Source: Bacillota bacterium
GTDB lineage: Bacteria; Bacillota; UBA5301; Bu52
Length of the DNA: 64,000 nucleotides
Assembly (NCBI GenBank): GCA_014896355.1
Contig: JADBKO010000004.1
Location: forward strand, 1 to 64,000
Reading direction: 5' to 3'
Shown one piece after another: positions 9,213-17,367 of this stretch (the first letter of the stretch is position 1; each line of letters begins with the position of its first letter). Under the pieces are notes generated by a model that worked only from the letters and a program-made list of their open reading frames with translations, was not told the origin of the DNA and did no database searches. The translations under genes were made by a program, and so were the position numbers.

Positions 9213-9923
9213 TCAGCCGGAGACGGGCGGTATGTAAGCGACCACCACCGTCACATTGTCATACCCACCGCGGTCCAGGGCCAGGTCCACCAGCCGGTCC
9301 GCCGCCGCCTGAGGCTCCCTTTCCTGCCTCAGCGTATCCAGGATTTCCCCGTCCTGCACCAGAGAGGTCAGACCATCCGTGCATAGCACCAGACGGTCCC
9401 CCGGCTCGATGGGGAACTGCGTCAATTCCACCTGGACATGGGGCTCCGTGCCTAAGGCCTGGGTGAGAATGTTTCGCTGTGGATGCACCATGGCCTCGGC
9501 TTCACTCAGATAGCCCAGGCGCATCAGCTCGCCCACCACGGACTGATCCTGTGTCAAACGGCGGATGTGCTGCCCACGCACCAGATAGGCACGGCTGTCC
9601 CCCACATGCCCCACGTAGGCCATGTGATTTTCCAGCAGCACCGCCGTCAGGGTGGTCCCCATTCCCGCACAGCGGGAGTCGCTGTTGGCCAGGGCGAAAA
9701 TCCGGCGGTTTGCCTCCAGAATGGCCTGCTTCAGTCTCTCCTGCGGTGGTTCCCCGCCCGGGGCCGCTTCCCACAGCACATGGATGGCCATTTCGCTGGC
9801 CACCTCTCCTGCCTGGGCCCCGCCCATGCCATCGGCCACGGCCAGCAGCGGAGGACGGGCCAACAAACGATCCTCATTGGTCAGCCGGGATTTCCCGATG
9901 TCCGTGCGGTAGCCGATCTGCAT
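9213..9923 (-). CDS. prpC: PP2C-family Ser/Thr phosphatase (PrpC/Stp)
   Basis: Metal-dependent phosphatase that reverses PknB/PrkC phosphorylation. Visible PPM motifs: 'GKSRLTNEDRLL', 'AVADGMGG', 'GTTLTAVLL', 'VGHVGDSRAYL', 'LVLCTDGLTSLV' and 'GGYDNVTVVV', covering the metal-binding aspartates. 236 aa from ATG 9923, which has GGGAGG upstream. The longer ORF to 9959 would start inside rlmN. Its 5' end overlaps the 3' end of rlmN by 50 bp, so the two are probably translationally coupled. Confidence 0.95.
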   Translation of the reverse strand: MQIGYRTDIGKSRLTNEDRLLARPPLLAVADGMGGAQAGEVASEMAIHVLWEAAPGGEPPQERLKQAILEANRRIFALANSDSRCAGMGTTLTAVLLENHMAYVGHVGDSRAYLVRGQHIRRLTQDQSVVGELMRLGYLSEAEAMVHPQRNILTQALGTEPHVQVELTQFPIEPGDRLVLCTDGLTSLVQDGEILDTLRQEREPQAAADRLVDLALDRGGYDNVTVVVAYIPPVSG

Positions 9924-11115
9924 AATCCAGCCGAGCCTCCCCCAACCCCTGCGGTGCAACCCAAAGCCCGCCAGTCCGCGGCTCCCTGGCCATCATAGCA
10001 GTTTCCGGCGCCGCTTGCAACACGCGCCGCCGCAGCTGGCCACAGGCCGCATCGATGGACGTGCCCATCTCCCTGCGAACAGTCACAGGGATCCCCGCTC
10101 CGGCCACGATGCGGGCAAACCTTTCCACCGCCCCCGGGTCAGGACGCTGCCACGGGTGCTCAGCCACGGGATTCAAGGGGATCAGGTTCACGTGACCCAG
10201 GATGCCCCGTATGAGCTGCACCAGTTGGCGGGCGTGTTCCGGTCGGTCATTCACATCGCGGATCAGGACGTATTCAAAGGTCAGCCGGCGGCCGCTGCTC
10301 TGCGCATACTGGCGGCAGGCGGGGATCAGCTGATCCAGAGGAAAGCGGCGGTTGATGGGCATCAGCTGGTTGCGCAGGCCGTCGTCGGGAGCGTGTAGGG
10401 AGACCGCCAGAGTGATGGGCAGATCCTCTTCCGCCAGGCGGCGGATGCCCGGCACCCAGCCCGCAGTGGACACGGTGATGCGCCGGAAGCCGATACCCAG
10501 ACCCCAGGGCGCTTCCGCGATGCGGAGAAAGCGCAGCAGATTGTCGTAGTTTTGCAGAGGTTCACCGCTGCCCATGACCACCACGTGGGTCACCCGCAAC
10601 CCACCCGTCCCGACAGGACGGGGAAGTTCCGAGTCTGTGGCCCCTTTCAGCCAGCGGCGGACTGCCAGGACCTCCTCCACCATCTCACCGGCGGAAAGCG
10701 AGCGCACCAGCCCTCCGATACCGGAGGCACAGAAAGCACACTGCATGGCGCACCCCACCTGGCTGGAAACACAGACGCTGCCACCGTAGGAGTGGGGGAT
10801 GAATACGGTCTCCACCGCATCCCCCCCGGGCAGCGCCAGAAGGAACTTGGCTGTGCCGTCGGGCGCCTGCTGCAGCGCTTGCACCTGGCTGGTGCCCAGG
10901 GCTGCCGTCTCCTGTAGCCTCCGGCGCACGGCTGCAGGCAGCGGCGTCATGTCGGCAAAGTCCTGCGCTGCGTGGCGGTACACCCACTCCGCCAGCTGGC
11001 GGCCCCGGTAATCGGGCCAGCCTTGCCGCCGCGCGAATTCCTGCAGCTCTTCCGAAGTCATTCCCTTCAGGCACAGCCCTTGGCCGGCCGCCGGGCGGTG
11101 ATCCTGACCTGACAA
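9874..11115 (-). CDS. rlmN: Dual-specificity 23S rRNA/tRNA A2 methyltransferase RlmN
   Basis: Radical SAM enzyme that methylates C2 of A2503 in 23S rRNA and A37 of some tRNAs. The CxxxCxxC cluster 'CAMQCAFC' is at residues 122-129. The family motifs 'VVMGSGEPLQNYDNLL', 'ISTAGWVPGIRRLA'-like and 'SLHAPDDGLRNQLMPINR' are present, as is the distal cysteine in 'SIDAACGQLR'. The length of 413 aa exceeds the usual ~350 because of a ~35-residue C-terminal extension ('EPRTGGLWVAPQGLGEARL') that overlaps the prpC start. That extension may be non-functional read-through. Confidence 0.95.
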   Translation of the reverse strand: MSGQDHRPAAGQGLCLKGMTSEELQEFARRQGWPDYRGRQLAEWVYRHAAQDFADMTPLPAAVRRRLQETAALGTSQVQALQQAPDGTAKFLLALPGGDAVETVFIPHSYGGSVCVSSQVGCAMQCAFCASGIGGLVRSLSAGEMVEEVLAVRRWLKGATDSELPRPVGTGGLRVTHVVVMGSGEPLQNYDNLLRFLRIAEAPWGLGIGFRRITVSTAGWVPGIRRLAEEDLPITLAVSLHAPDDGLRNQLMPINRRFPLDQLIPACRQYAQSSGRRLTFEYVLIRDVNDRPEHARQLVQLIRGILGHVNLIPLNPVAEHPWQRPDPGAVERFARIVAGAGIPVTVRREMGTSIDAACGQLRRRVLQAAPETAMMAREPRTGGLWVAPQGLGEARLDYADRLPHGHREIPADQ

Positions 11116-11220
11116 AGCGTAACCCCTTTCGCTGCCACGGGCCCCGTTTGGGCCGCGCGGCGCATCCGCCGTCCGCCTGCGGGACCCTTCTGACAGCTAT
11201 ACTACCCCCAACCCGGCCAT

Positions 11221-11250
11221 TTGACAAAGGGGAGCATCGTGCAGTACAAT
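11221..11250 (+). promoter_or_regulatory. Sigma-A-type promoter of tRNA-Pro
   Basis: TTGACA (11221-11226), an 18-bp spacer, then TACAAT (11245-11250), about 57 bp before the mature tRNA. This is a near-consensus housekeeping promoter, as expected for a stable RNA. Confidence 0.8.
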
Positions 11251-11307
11251 ATCTCTGCCGACGCCGGAAAGAGAGCGTGCCAGCGCCGGCCCCTTCCAAG
11301 AGCACCT

Positions 11308-11384
<77 letters not shown>

Positions 11385-11389
11385 GGAAA

Positions 11390-11420
11390 AACCGGGAGTG
11401 TGCGCTCCCGGTTATTTTAT
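11390..11420. terminator. Bidirectional intrinsic terminator between tRNA-Pro and spo0A
   Basis: Stem AACCGGGAG/CTCCCGGTT (9 bp) with a 6-nt loop. On the plus strand it is followed by ATTTTAT and ends tRNA-Pro; on the minus strand by GGTTTTTCC and ends spo0A, whose stop is at 11459. It serves both converging transcripts. Confidence 0.85.
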
Positions 11421-11458
11421 GCATTCCTATGTAAGCCGGGAGAACCTCCTGCGGTTCC

Positions 11459-12298
11459 CTAGACCGGAACGCTGCGTAAAGCCATACGCAGCCTGTCTGC
11501 CAGCTTGGCGATGATGAGCGAGTTGGAGGGCAGGCGGTTTTTTGTACTTATGGCCACCTTCCCCACCAGACTGGAAATATAGTCCTGGTTGCCATTCTCC
11601 CAGGCTGTGACGATGGCATTGCGTATGGCGGCCTCCACGCCTCCGGGCGAGGTGTTGTATTTACTGGCGATGCGCGGGTAGAGCACCTTGGTCAAATTGC
11701 CGCCCAGCGCCGTCTGTTCCTCCGCCACCAGCAGGACTGCATCCCGGAGATAGCTGTAGCCCTTGAAATGGGCCGGCACACCCATCTGGTGAATCATCTC
11801 CGTGACCAGCTGGATCGCGTCCTGCGCAGGACCGCTCTGCCCAGGCCTGCGCACCGGTGCCGAAGGAAGGGCAACATACTCTTCAGAATGGCCGTTCACA
11901 GGCCCCACATGGCCGGAACCGGCCGCGTCATTCCCGCTGAACTGGCGGATGCGGGCAGCCAGGAGCTCCATATCGAAGGGTTTCACCATGTAATAGTCCG
12001 CGCCCAACCGCGTGGCCTGGGCGATGAGGTCATCCCGCCCGAAGGCGGTCAACACGATCACCTTGGGCCGGGGATCCAGGCCCAACTCCGGCATGCGTTC
12101 CAGGACTCCCAGGCCGTCCAGGCGAGGCATGGTGATATCCAGGATCACCGCATCGGGGGGATCCTGCCTCATGGCCTCCAACGCCTGTTCCCCGTCGAAC
12201 GTCTTACCCGTTACTTCAAAATCCGGCAGGCTGGACAAATACTGCTCCACAGCATCACACAGGCTGACATTATTGTCCGCGATGAGAACACGAATCAC
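11459..12298 (-). CDS. spo0A: Sporulation master response regulator Spo0A
   Basis: Phosphorelay-controlled transcription factor that starts sporulation. The N-terminal receiver has 'VLIADNN', phospho-acceptor Asp54 in 'VILDITMPRLDG', 'VIVLTAF' and 'MVKPFD'. The C-terminal DNA-binding domain ('VTEMIHQMGVPAHFKGYSYLRDAV', then 'LYPRIASKYNTSPGGVEAAIRNAI') holds the Spo0A-specific recognition helix. GTG 12298 is preceded by GGGGAGG at 8 nt; the ORF-track GTG at 12307 overlaps that site. 279 aa, normal. A sigma-H-like promoter lies upstream. In B. subtilis spo0A follows spoIVB; here it sits inside the def-to-rpe translation/kinase block. Confidence 0.97.
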   Translation of the reverse strand: MIRVLIADNNVSLCDAVEQYLSSLPDFEVTGKTFDGEQALEAMRQDPPDAVILDITMPRLDGLGVLERMPELGLDPRPKVIVLTAFGRDDLIAQATRLGADYYMVKPFDMELLAARIRQFSGNDAAGSGHVGPVNGHSEEYVALPSAPVRRPGQSGPAQDAIQLVTEMIHQMGVPAHFKGYSYLRDAVLLVAEEQTALGGNLTKVLYPRIASKYNTSPGGVEAAIRNAIVTAWENGNQDYISSLVGKVAISTKNRLPSNSLIIAKLADRLRMALRSVPV

Positions 12299-12356
12299 CC
12301 TTGGCACCTCCCCTGATTAGCCCCACTCGCAATCCTGTGAGATGATCCGAAGATGA

Positions 12357-12386
12357 ATATTCGCTTGAGATCCAAGAGCTTCCTGC
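12357..12386 (-). promoter_or_regulatory. Sigma-H-like promoter of spo0A
   Basis: On the minus strand GCAGGAAGC (12386-12378), a 12-bp spacer, then AGCGAATAT (12365-12357). The sigma-H consensus is RNAGGAWWW-N11/12-RNNGAATWW; the -10 matches fully and the -35 at seven of nine positions. It lies ~60 bp before the spo0A start. The B. subtilis spo0A sporulation promoter is also sigma-H dependent. Confidence 0.6.
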
Positions 12387-12426
12387 TTTATGGCAGAGAT
12401 AGCAGAAGGATTCCTGACAAGCTCGG

Positions 12427-13863
12427 CTAAACCCGGCGTCGCAGGCGGGCGATGAAAAAGCCATCGGTTTCCAGATTCGCAGGCAGGAGCTCCAGCCAGG
12501 GGCCGCGCAAGAACGGGCGGAAAAAGCCATCCAGAACATCTACCGGTGGAGCAGGCAGGAAATCCGGTTCGTTTGCCAAGAAAGCTTCCACAATCTCGGT
12601 GGTCTCTTCCGGCTCATTGCTGCAGGTGCTATAGACCAGCGTGCCGCCCGGGCGAACACAGCGCGCCGCCGCAGCCAGAAGCTCCCTTTGCCCCTGAGCC
12701 AGTTGCGGCAGCTGCTCTTCCACCTTGCGCCAGCGGGCGTCTGGGTGGCGCCGCAGCACTCCCAACCCCGAACAGGGAGCATCCAGGAGCACCCGGGCAA
12801 AGCCGCCGGCTTCCGCCCAAGGGGTGCCAGCCTCCGCCAGCAGGTCCGGGGCCCGGCGGCCGTCCAGAAGGCGCGTCTGGATGGACTGCAGCCCCAGGCG
12901 CCGGGCGTTTTGCCGGATCAGTTCCAGGCGGTGCGGGTAGACGTCCAACGCCACCACCTGGCCGGTGTCTGCCTGAAGCTCCGCTATGTGAGTGGATTTT
13001 CCTCCGGGGGCGGCGGTCAAATCCAGCACCGTCTCCCCCGGCTGCGGATCCAGAACCCGGCTGACAGCCATGGCGCCCAGATCCTGGGGTGTGAACTGTC
13101 CCTGGCGGAACGCGTCCAGTTGGTCCAAAGGCTGCGGCCCGCCGTGAGAGCACCGCAGTGCCTCGGGAAGGGCAGGGACGGCCCGGCATTCCCACCCCTG
13201 GGCCTGCAGGTGGGCTTGGAGGGCGTCCCGGCTGGCGCGCAGGAGGTTCACGCGCAAGATGACGGGCGCCGGCTTGTTGTCTAGGGCCAGGAGGGCTTCC
13301 ACCTGTTCGCGGGGATAGCGGCTCAGCCAGCGTTTCACCAGCCATTCCGGATGCGAATGACGCACGGCCAGATACGAGACTGCGTCACCGGGGTCTGGCC
13401 AGTCCAGGCTCTCCCGGCGCCGCAGATACCCCCGCAGCAAGGCGTTGGCCAAACCCGCCAGCCGCGGATACCCTGCCAGCCGGGCCAACGATACGGCGCT
13501 GTCGCACGCCACCGCCGCCGGCACCTGCGGTAGATACATGAGTTGGAAAAGTCCCAGGCGGAGAACGTTGAGAAAAGGCAAGGGCAGCTTCTCCAAAGGC
13601 TGCCGGGCCAAACGGGACAAGACCCAATCCAGGGTCTTGAGACGGCGCAAAGTGCCGTACACCAATTCGGTGACCTGGTGGCGCTCCTGCGGCCCCAGAG
13701 GGGTGCGTTCCAGCACGTGGCGCACCGCCAGATTGGCCCATGCTCCCCGCCCCAAAACCTGGTTCAAAGCTCGTAATGCCGCCGGCCGCACCTGGCCCCC
13801 GGCGCCGGAGCCCGGCCCCGGACGACGGCTGCGGCCGGACAGATGTTCTGCCACCGGCCTCAT
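12427..13863 (-). CDS. rsmB: 16S rRNA m5C967 methyltransferase RsmB
   Basis: N-terminal NusB-like RNA-binding domain ('LNQVLGRGAWANLAVRHVLE', 'TELVYGTLRRLKTLDWVLSR'), then a Rossmann methyltransferase with SAM motif 'LDLTAAPGGKSTHIAEL', the first catalytic-region cysteine in 'LLDAPCSGLGVLRRHPDARW' and the nucleophile cysteine in 'VYSTCSNEPEE'. About 478 aa from ATG 13863, which overlaps the fmt stop (ATGA); GTG 13869 is the ORF-track start. The fmt-rsmB coupling is conserved in Bacillota and links rRNA methylation with initiator-tRNA formylation. Confidence 0.95.
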   Translation of the reverse strand: MRPVAEHLSGRSRRPGPGSGAGGQVRPAALRALNQVLGRGAWANLAVRHVLERTPLGPQERHQVTELVYGTLRRLKTLDWVLSRLARQPLEKLPLPFLNVLRLGLFQLMYLPQVPAAVACDSAVSLARLAGYPRLAGLANALLRGYLRRRESLDWPDPGDAVSYLAVRHSHPEWLVKRWLSRYPREQVEALLALDNKPAPVILRVNLLRASRDALQAHLQAQGWECRAVPALPEALRCSHGGPQPLDQLDAFRQGQFTPQDLGAMAVSRVLDPQPGETVLDLTAAPGGKSTHIAELQADTGQVVALDVYPHRLELIRQNARRLGLQSIQTRLLDGRRAPDLLAEAGTPWAEAGGFARVLLDAPCSGLGVLRRHPDARWRKVEEQLPQLAQGQRELLAAAARCVRPGGTLVYSTCSNEPEETTEIVEAFLANEPDFLPAPPVDVLDGFFRPFLRGPWLELLPANLETDGFFIARLRRRV

Positions 13864-14837
13864 TCCCACCTTTCGCCCAGCTGTGGGCGATGGCCCCGCA
13901 CGAATTCCGCGGCGGACATTTGCCTACGCCCTTCGGGCTGCAGCCGCGTGACCCACAGGATCTCCCGGCAGGCGCCGCCGTCCTGGCCAGCGCCGCAGGC
14001 TACACCGATGGCGCCCGCAGTCAGAGCCACCACCTGCCCGGGAACTGCAGAGGGATCCGGTGCCCCTGCGCCGCAAAACGGCTGCGCCGCCGGGTCCCCG
14101 GTCTCCCACAAAAGCAACCGGCGGCCTGACCGCAACGTATAGCTGCCGGGCCAGGGGTTCAAGGCCCGGATCTGGTTGGCGAGGTCCTGGGCTGACCGCC
14201 ACCAGTGGATCCGCTGGTCCTCCGGGCGCAGCCGCGGCGCCCAGGTCACCAGTGCCTCATCCTGGGGACGGCGCTGGAGCCGGCCCTGCTCCAAAAGCTC
14301 CAGCACCTGCACCAAAAGCTCCGCGCCCAATTCCGCCAGCCGATCGTGGAGCTGGCCTGCGGTTTCCCGGGGCCCCACTTGGACTTCCTTTTGCAACAAA
14401 ATATCGCCGCTGTCCCAACCTTCATTCATCTGCATGATGGTAACCCCTGTGGATGTGCACCCGTCCATGAGGGCTCGCTGGATGGGAGCCGCTCCCCTGT
14501 AGCGGGGCAGCAGCGAAGGATGGACGTTCACGCAGCCGAAACGGGGGCCGTGCAAGAGGCCGGGCGGGATCTTCTGCCCGAAAGCGGCAGTGACAGCCAC
14601 ATCCAGGCCATAGCCCAGGAGTCTCTCCACCTGCTCCGGCCCCAACTTCTCCGGCTGTTCCACGGGCAGGCCCAGCTCCTGCGCATACTGTTTCACCGGC
14701 GAAGGCCGCAGGCTCAGGCCGCGCCCGGCAGGCCGGTCCGGCTGGGTTACCACCACGGCCACCGTGTGGCCGGCCCTGTGCAATGCCTGCAGCGACGGCA
14801 CAGCAAACTGCGGTGTCCCTAGAAAGGCCAAACGCAT
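13860..14837 (-). CDS. fmt: Methionyl-tRNA formyltransferase
   Basis: Transfers a formyl group from 10-formyl-THF to Met-tRNAfMet. ATG 14837 begins 'MRLAFLGTPQFAVPSL'; the ORF-track start at 15296 is out-of-gene open frame through def. Catalytic 'NVHPSLLPRYRGAAPIQRAL' (Asn and His) and 'THMQMNEGWDSGDIL'-type (here 'TIMQMNEGWDSGDI') are present. The C-terminal OB-like domain binds the tRNA. 325 aa, normal. It lies 64 bp downstream of def and overlaps rsmB. Confidence 0.96.
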   Translation of the reverse strand: MRLAFLGTPQFAVPSLQALHRAGHTVAVVVTQPDRPAGRGLSLRPSPVKQYAQELGLPVEQPEKLGPEQVERLLGYGLDVAVTAAFGQKIPPGLLHGPRFGCVNVHPSLLPRYRGAAPIQRALMDGCTSTGVTIMQMNEGWDSGDILLQKEVQVGPRETAGQLHDRLAELGAELLVQVLELLEQGRLQRRPQDEALVTWAPRLRPEDQRIHWWRSAQDLANQIRALNPWPGSYTLRSGRRLLLWETGDPAAQPFCGAGAPDPSAVPGQVVALTAGAIGVACGAGQDGGACREILWVTRLQPEGRRQMSAAEFVRGHRPQLGERWE

Positions 14838-14901
14838 GGCCAACCCGCCCCCCTTTTTCCGCCGGATATGCCCGGCACATGGATACCTGCCGGCAGGCGG
14901 A

Positions 14902-15423
14902 TCAACCCCGGCCCTGCCGGGACACTTCAGGCTGGGGGTCCGTCGCGGGGCCTTCTTTGACCGGACCGTTCTCCTGGGGCGCCAGCCCCTCCGCCTTGTC
15001 CGTGAAGATGATTCCGTCCAAATGGTCCATCTCGTGCTGCAGGGCGCGGGCCAACAGGCCTCCGGCATCCACCCGGACGGTCTTGCCCCGCTCGTTCCAG
15101 CCGCTGACCACCACTTGTTCGTAGCGCGACACGTATCCGGTCCATCCCGGCACGCTGAGGCAGCCTTCAATATCGGTGCTGCTGCCACTGCCGCGCTCCA
15201 GGACCGGATTGACCAAGGCCAGGCAGGTGTGATCCGCTTCCACCACGATGATCCTCTCGGAGACCCCCACCTGCGGAGCGGCCAAGCCCACGCCATTGGC
15301 TTCCCGCATGGTTTCCAGCATGTCCCGGATCAGCTTCTGATGGCGCTTGGTGAGTCGCTGCACAGGCTGGGCTTTCTGGCGCAGGACCGGGTCCGGCACC
15401 GTATGGATACGCAAAAGGGCCAT
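14902..15423 (-). CDS. def: Peptide deformylase
   Basis: Metalloenzyme that removes the N-formyl group from nascent proteins. All three signatures are present: 'GVGLAAPQVG' (motif 1), 'EGCLSVPG' (motif 2, metal Cys) and 'QHEMDHLDG' (motif 3, HExxH). 173 aa with a short acidic/Pro tail. First gene of the def-fmt-rsmB run; the region upstream is divergent from fixC and holds a TATAAT element. Confidence 0.96.
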   Translation of the reverse strand: MALLRIHTVPDPVLRQKAQPVQRLTKRHQKLIRDMLETMREANGVGLAAPQVGVSERIIVVEADHTCLALVNPVLERGSGSSTDIEGCLSVPGWTGYVSRYEQVVVSGWNERGKTVRVDAGGLLARALQHEMDHLDGIIFTDKAEGLAPQENGPVKEGPATDPQPEVSRQGRG

Positions 15424-15494
15424 TTTCCTATGGGCGGCCTCCTTACATGCGCCCTGCGTCCAGAGGGCTGCCCGCCCGGAGCAGAGCTCAAACT

Positions 15495-15500
15495 ATTATA
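15495..15500 (-). promoter_or_regulatory. Putative -10 element of def
   Basis: Minus-strand TATAAT about 75 bp before the def start, in the 171-bp divergent def/fixC interval. A T-rich hexamer lies about 17 bp upstream, but no good -35 is present, so the promoter is only probable. No clear fixC promoter was found on the plus strand. Confidence 0.4.
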
Positions 15501-15594
15501 TCCCACCTTTGTCCGGCAAAAAAGACTGCATAAGCCGAAGGGCTTTGCTCCAAACTTCCAACGTGCAGCATAGCGGGCGAAGGGCGGCCGGAGC

Positions 15595-16887
15595 ATGAGC
15601 GAACACTATGACGCCGTGGTGGTGGGGGCAGGGCCCGCGGGCAGTGCCGCCGCCTATGCCATGGCCAAGAACGGGTTAAAGGTGGCTCTATTGGAGCGGG
15701 GCGAATATCCCGGGGCGAAGAACATGTTTGGCGGCACCCTTTACAGCGAGGCCGTGGCCAGCCTGTTCCCCGCTTTTTGGGAGAGCGCCCCCCTGGAGCG
15801 GCCTGTGGTCCGGGATGAAGTATGGTTTCTGGACGACTCATCGGCCGTCACGCTGGGGTTCACGGGTCTTCACTACGCCCAGCCGCCTTACAACAAGTTC
15901 ACGGTCTTGCGCTCCCGCTTCGATCAATGGCTGGCCTGGCAGGCGCAGCAGGCCGGTGCCCTCCTTTTTCCGTCCTGCCTGGTGACAGATTTGCGCTGGG
16001 AGGGATCTTTCGCCGCCGGCGTCGTTACGGAGCAGGGGGACATCTTTCCTGCCAGCGCCGTGGTGCTGGCAGAGGGAGCGCTAGCCCTTTTGGCAGAGAA
16101 AGCAGGGATGCGGGGCCCGCTGGAGGCCCACTCGTTCACCATTTATGTCCGACTGACGTTCTCCCTGCCTGCGGCGCGCCTGGAGGAGCGCTTCCAGCTG
16201 GAGCCCGGGGAAGGCGCGGACTTGGTGTTCATCGGCTATCCCACCGCCGGGTCCATCGGCAAGGCAGGGCTGTTCACAAACAAGGACAGTGTCTCCCTCA
16301 TTACGGGCGTGTATCTGGACGAGCTGGTCCAAAAAGGTGCCAGTCTTCCCGAGCTGGCATGGCGCACCCGTTCTCATCCCCTGGTGCGGCGATTGCTGGA
16401 TGGCGCCATCCTGGAGGAGTATCAGGCCCACATGCTGCCCAAGGGGGGCTTCCGGCAGATTCCCCGCCTCTACGGCGACGGCCTTCTGGTGGCAGGAGAC
16501 GCAGCCATGCTCATCAGCGGCCGCCACGGCGCCGACCTGGCTTTGCTCTCGGGCCAGCTGGCCGGCGAGACCGTGGCCCAGGCCAAGGCCAAGGGGGACT
16601 TCAGCCGCAAGATGATGGCCGTGTATGCGGAAAAGTTGAAGAATACATTCTACTACAAGAACATGCAGGCTGCCGGCGACGCCCTGGATTACTACAAGCA
16701 ACACCAGGACGCCGATTTTCTTCTCAGCAAGGCGCTCAACGGGGCAGCCTACCGCTTCTTCGCCGAGCGCATGCTGACAGACCGGGAGAAGCGGGAGATG
16801 GTCCTCAAGGAGCTGGCGGGCATCCAGACGCCCATCAAGGACTTCTCGGATATCTGGCAAGGCCTGCAGCATTGGCGGGTGCTCTAG
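15595..16887 (+). CDS. fixC: FixC: ETF-quinone oxidoreductase-like flavoprotein
   Basis: FAD protein that passes electrons from FixAB to quinone. N-terminal dinucleotide fold 'YDAVVVGAGPAGSAAAYAMA', the family motif 'PGAKNMFGG', and C-terminal FAD-binding 'GDGLLVAGDAAMLISGRHGADLAL'. 430 aa, normal. FixX follows with a 1-bp gap. FixA and FixB, which complete the electron-bifurcating complex, are not adjacent: def lies upstream and the ger genes downstream. The partner must be elsewhere, or FixCX may accept electrons from another ETF (inference). Confidence 0.93.
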   Translation: MSEHYDAVVVGAGPAGSAAAYAMAKNGLKVALLERGEYPGAKNMFGGTLYSEAVASLFPAFWESAPLERPVVRDEVWFLDDSSAVTLGFTGLHYAQPPYNKFTVLRSRFDQWLAWQAQQAGALLFPSCLVTDLRWEGSFAAGVVTEQGDIFPASAVVLAEGALALLAEKAGMRGPLEAHSFTIYVRLTFSLPAARLEERFQLEPGEGADLVFIGYPTAGSIGKAGLFTNKDSVSLITGVYLDELVQKGASLPELAWRTRSHPLVRRLLDGAILEEYQAHMLPKGGFRQIPRLYGDGLLVAGDAAMLISGRHGADLALLSGQLAGETVAQAKAKGDFSRKMMAVYAEKLKNTFYYKNMQAAGDALDYYKQHQDADFLLSKALNGAAYRFFAERMLTDREKREMVLKELAGIQTPIKDFSDIWQGLQHWRVL

Positions 16888-16888
16888 G

Positions 16889-17266
16889 ATGACACCGGAT
16901 CTGCAATCGCCGGCGCCGGAAAACCGGGGTCCCCTCCCCCCCGGCCATAGCGCCGACGACGCCTGGCAGCCGCCCTCCCAGGGCCGGGAGAAGCTGGTGG
17001 CAGAGGATCTGCTAAAGGCCACCCACCTGCGACCGGCGCCGGCCGGCTTTATTTCCATCGCCGACGCCCAGGTCTGCCGGGCGCGGTGTCCGCGCAAACC
17101 TTGCCTGGTTTTCTGCCCCAGCCAAGTGTTTTCCTGGGAATACGACCACGTCCACGTGGATGACCAGCGCTGCCTAGAGTGCGGGGCCTGCCTCTTCGGC
17201 TGCCCGGAGCAGAACATCGATTGGTACTATCCGCCTGGGGGAGCCGGCGTGGCCTACCGGTATTGA
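16889..17266 (+). CDS. fixX: FixX: ferredoxin-like partner of FixC
   Basis: 125 aa iron-sulfur protein. The cysteines lie in 'CRARCPRKPCLVFCP' and 'CLECGACLFGCPEQNIDW'; the second motif is a CxxCxxCxxxCP [4Fe-4S] site. It relays electrons between FixAB and the FixC flavin. It has ~30 extra residues at the N-terminus, Pro-rich and unlike the core, compared with the usual ~95 aa. An internal start near 'LLKATHLRP' cannot be excluded. Co-transcribed with fixC. Confidence 0.92.
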   Translation: MTPDLQSPAPENRGPLPPGHSADDAWQPPSQGREKLVAEDLLKATHLRPAPAGFISIADAQVCRARCPRKPCLVFCPSQVFSWEYDHVHVDDQRCLECGACLFGCPEQNIDWYYPPGGAGVAYRY

Positions 17267-17333
17267 GGGGCGGCTTTTTCTCCCGGCCCGCCGCCTGCAG
17301 AGAGCAGGGCCAGCGGAAACGATCATCCCTGAC

Positions 17334-17367
17334 GTTGGAGATTCGTCACGATTGGAGATTCGTCCCG
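17334..17367 (+). repeat. 17-bp tandem duplication at the gerA ribosome-binding site
   Basis: Two adjacent 17-bp copies, GTTGGAGATTCGTCACG and ATTGGAGATTCGTCCCG, identical at 15 of 17 positions. Each contains GGAG. The first copy could serve TTG 17352 and the second GTG 17367, giving two possible starts for the germination gene. Confidence 0.85.

Noticed and set aside
14838-15296. Long ORF joining fmt with sequence upstream (478 aa)
   Set aside because: The extension is a shadow frame of def; Fmt begins at MRLAFLGTPQF (14837).
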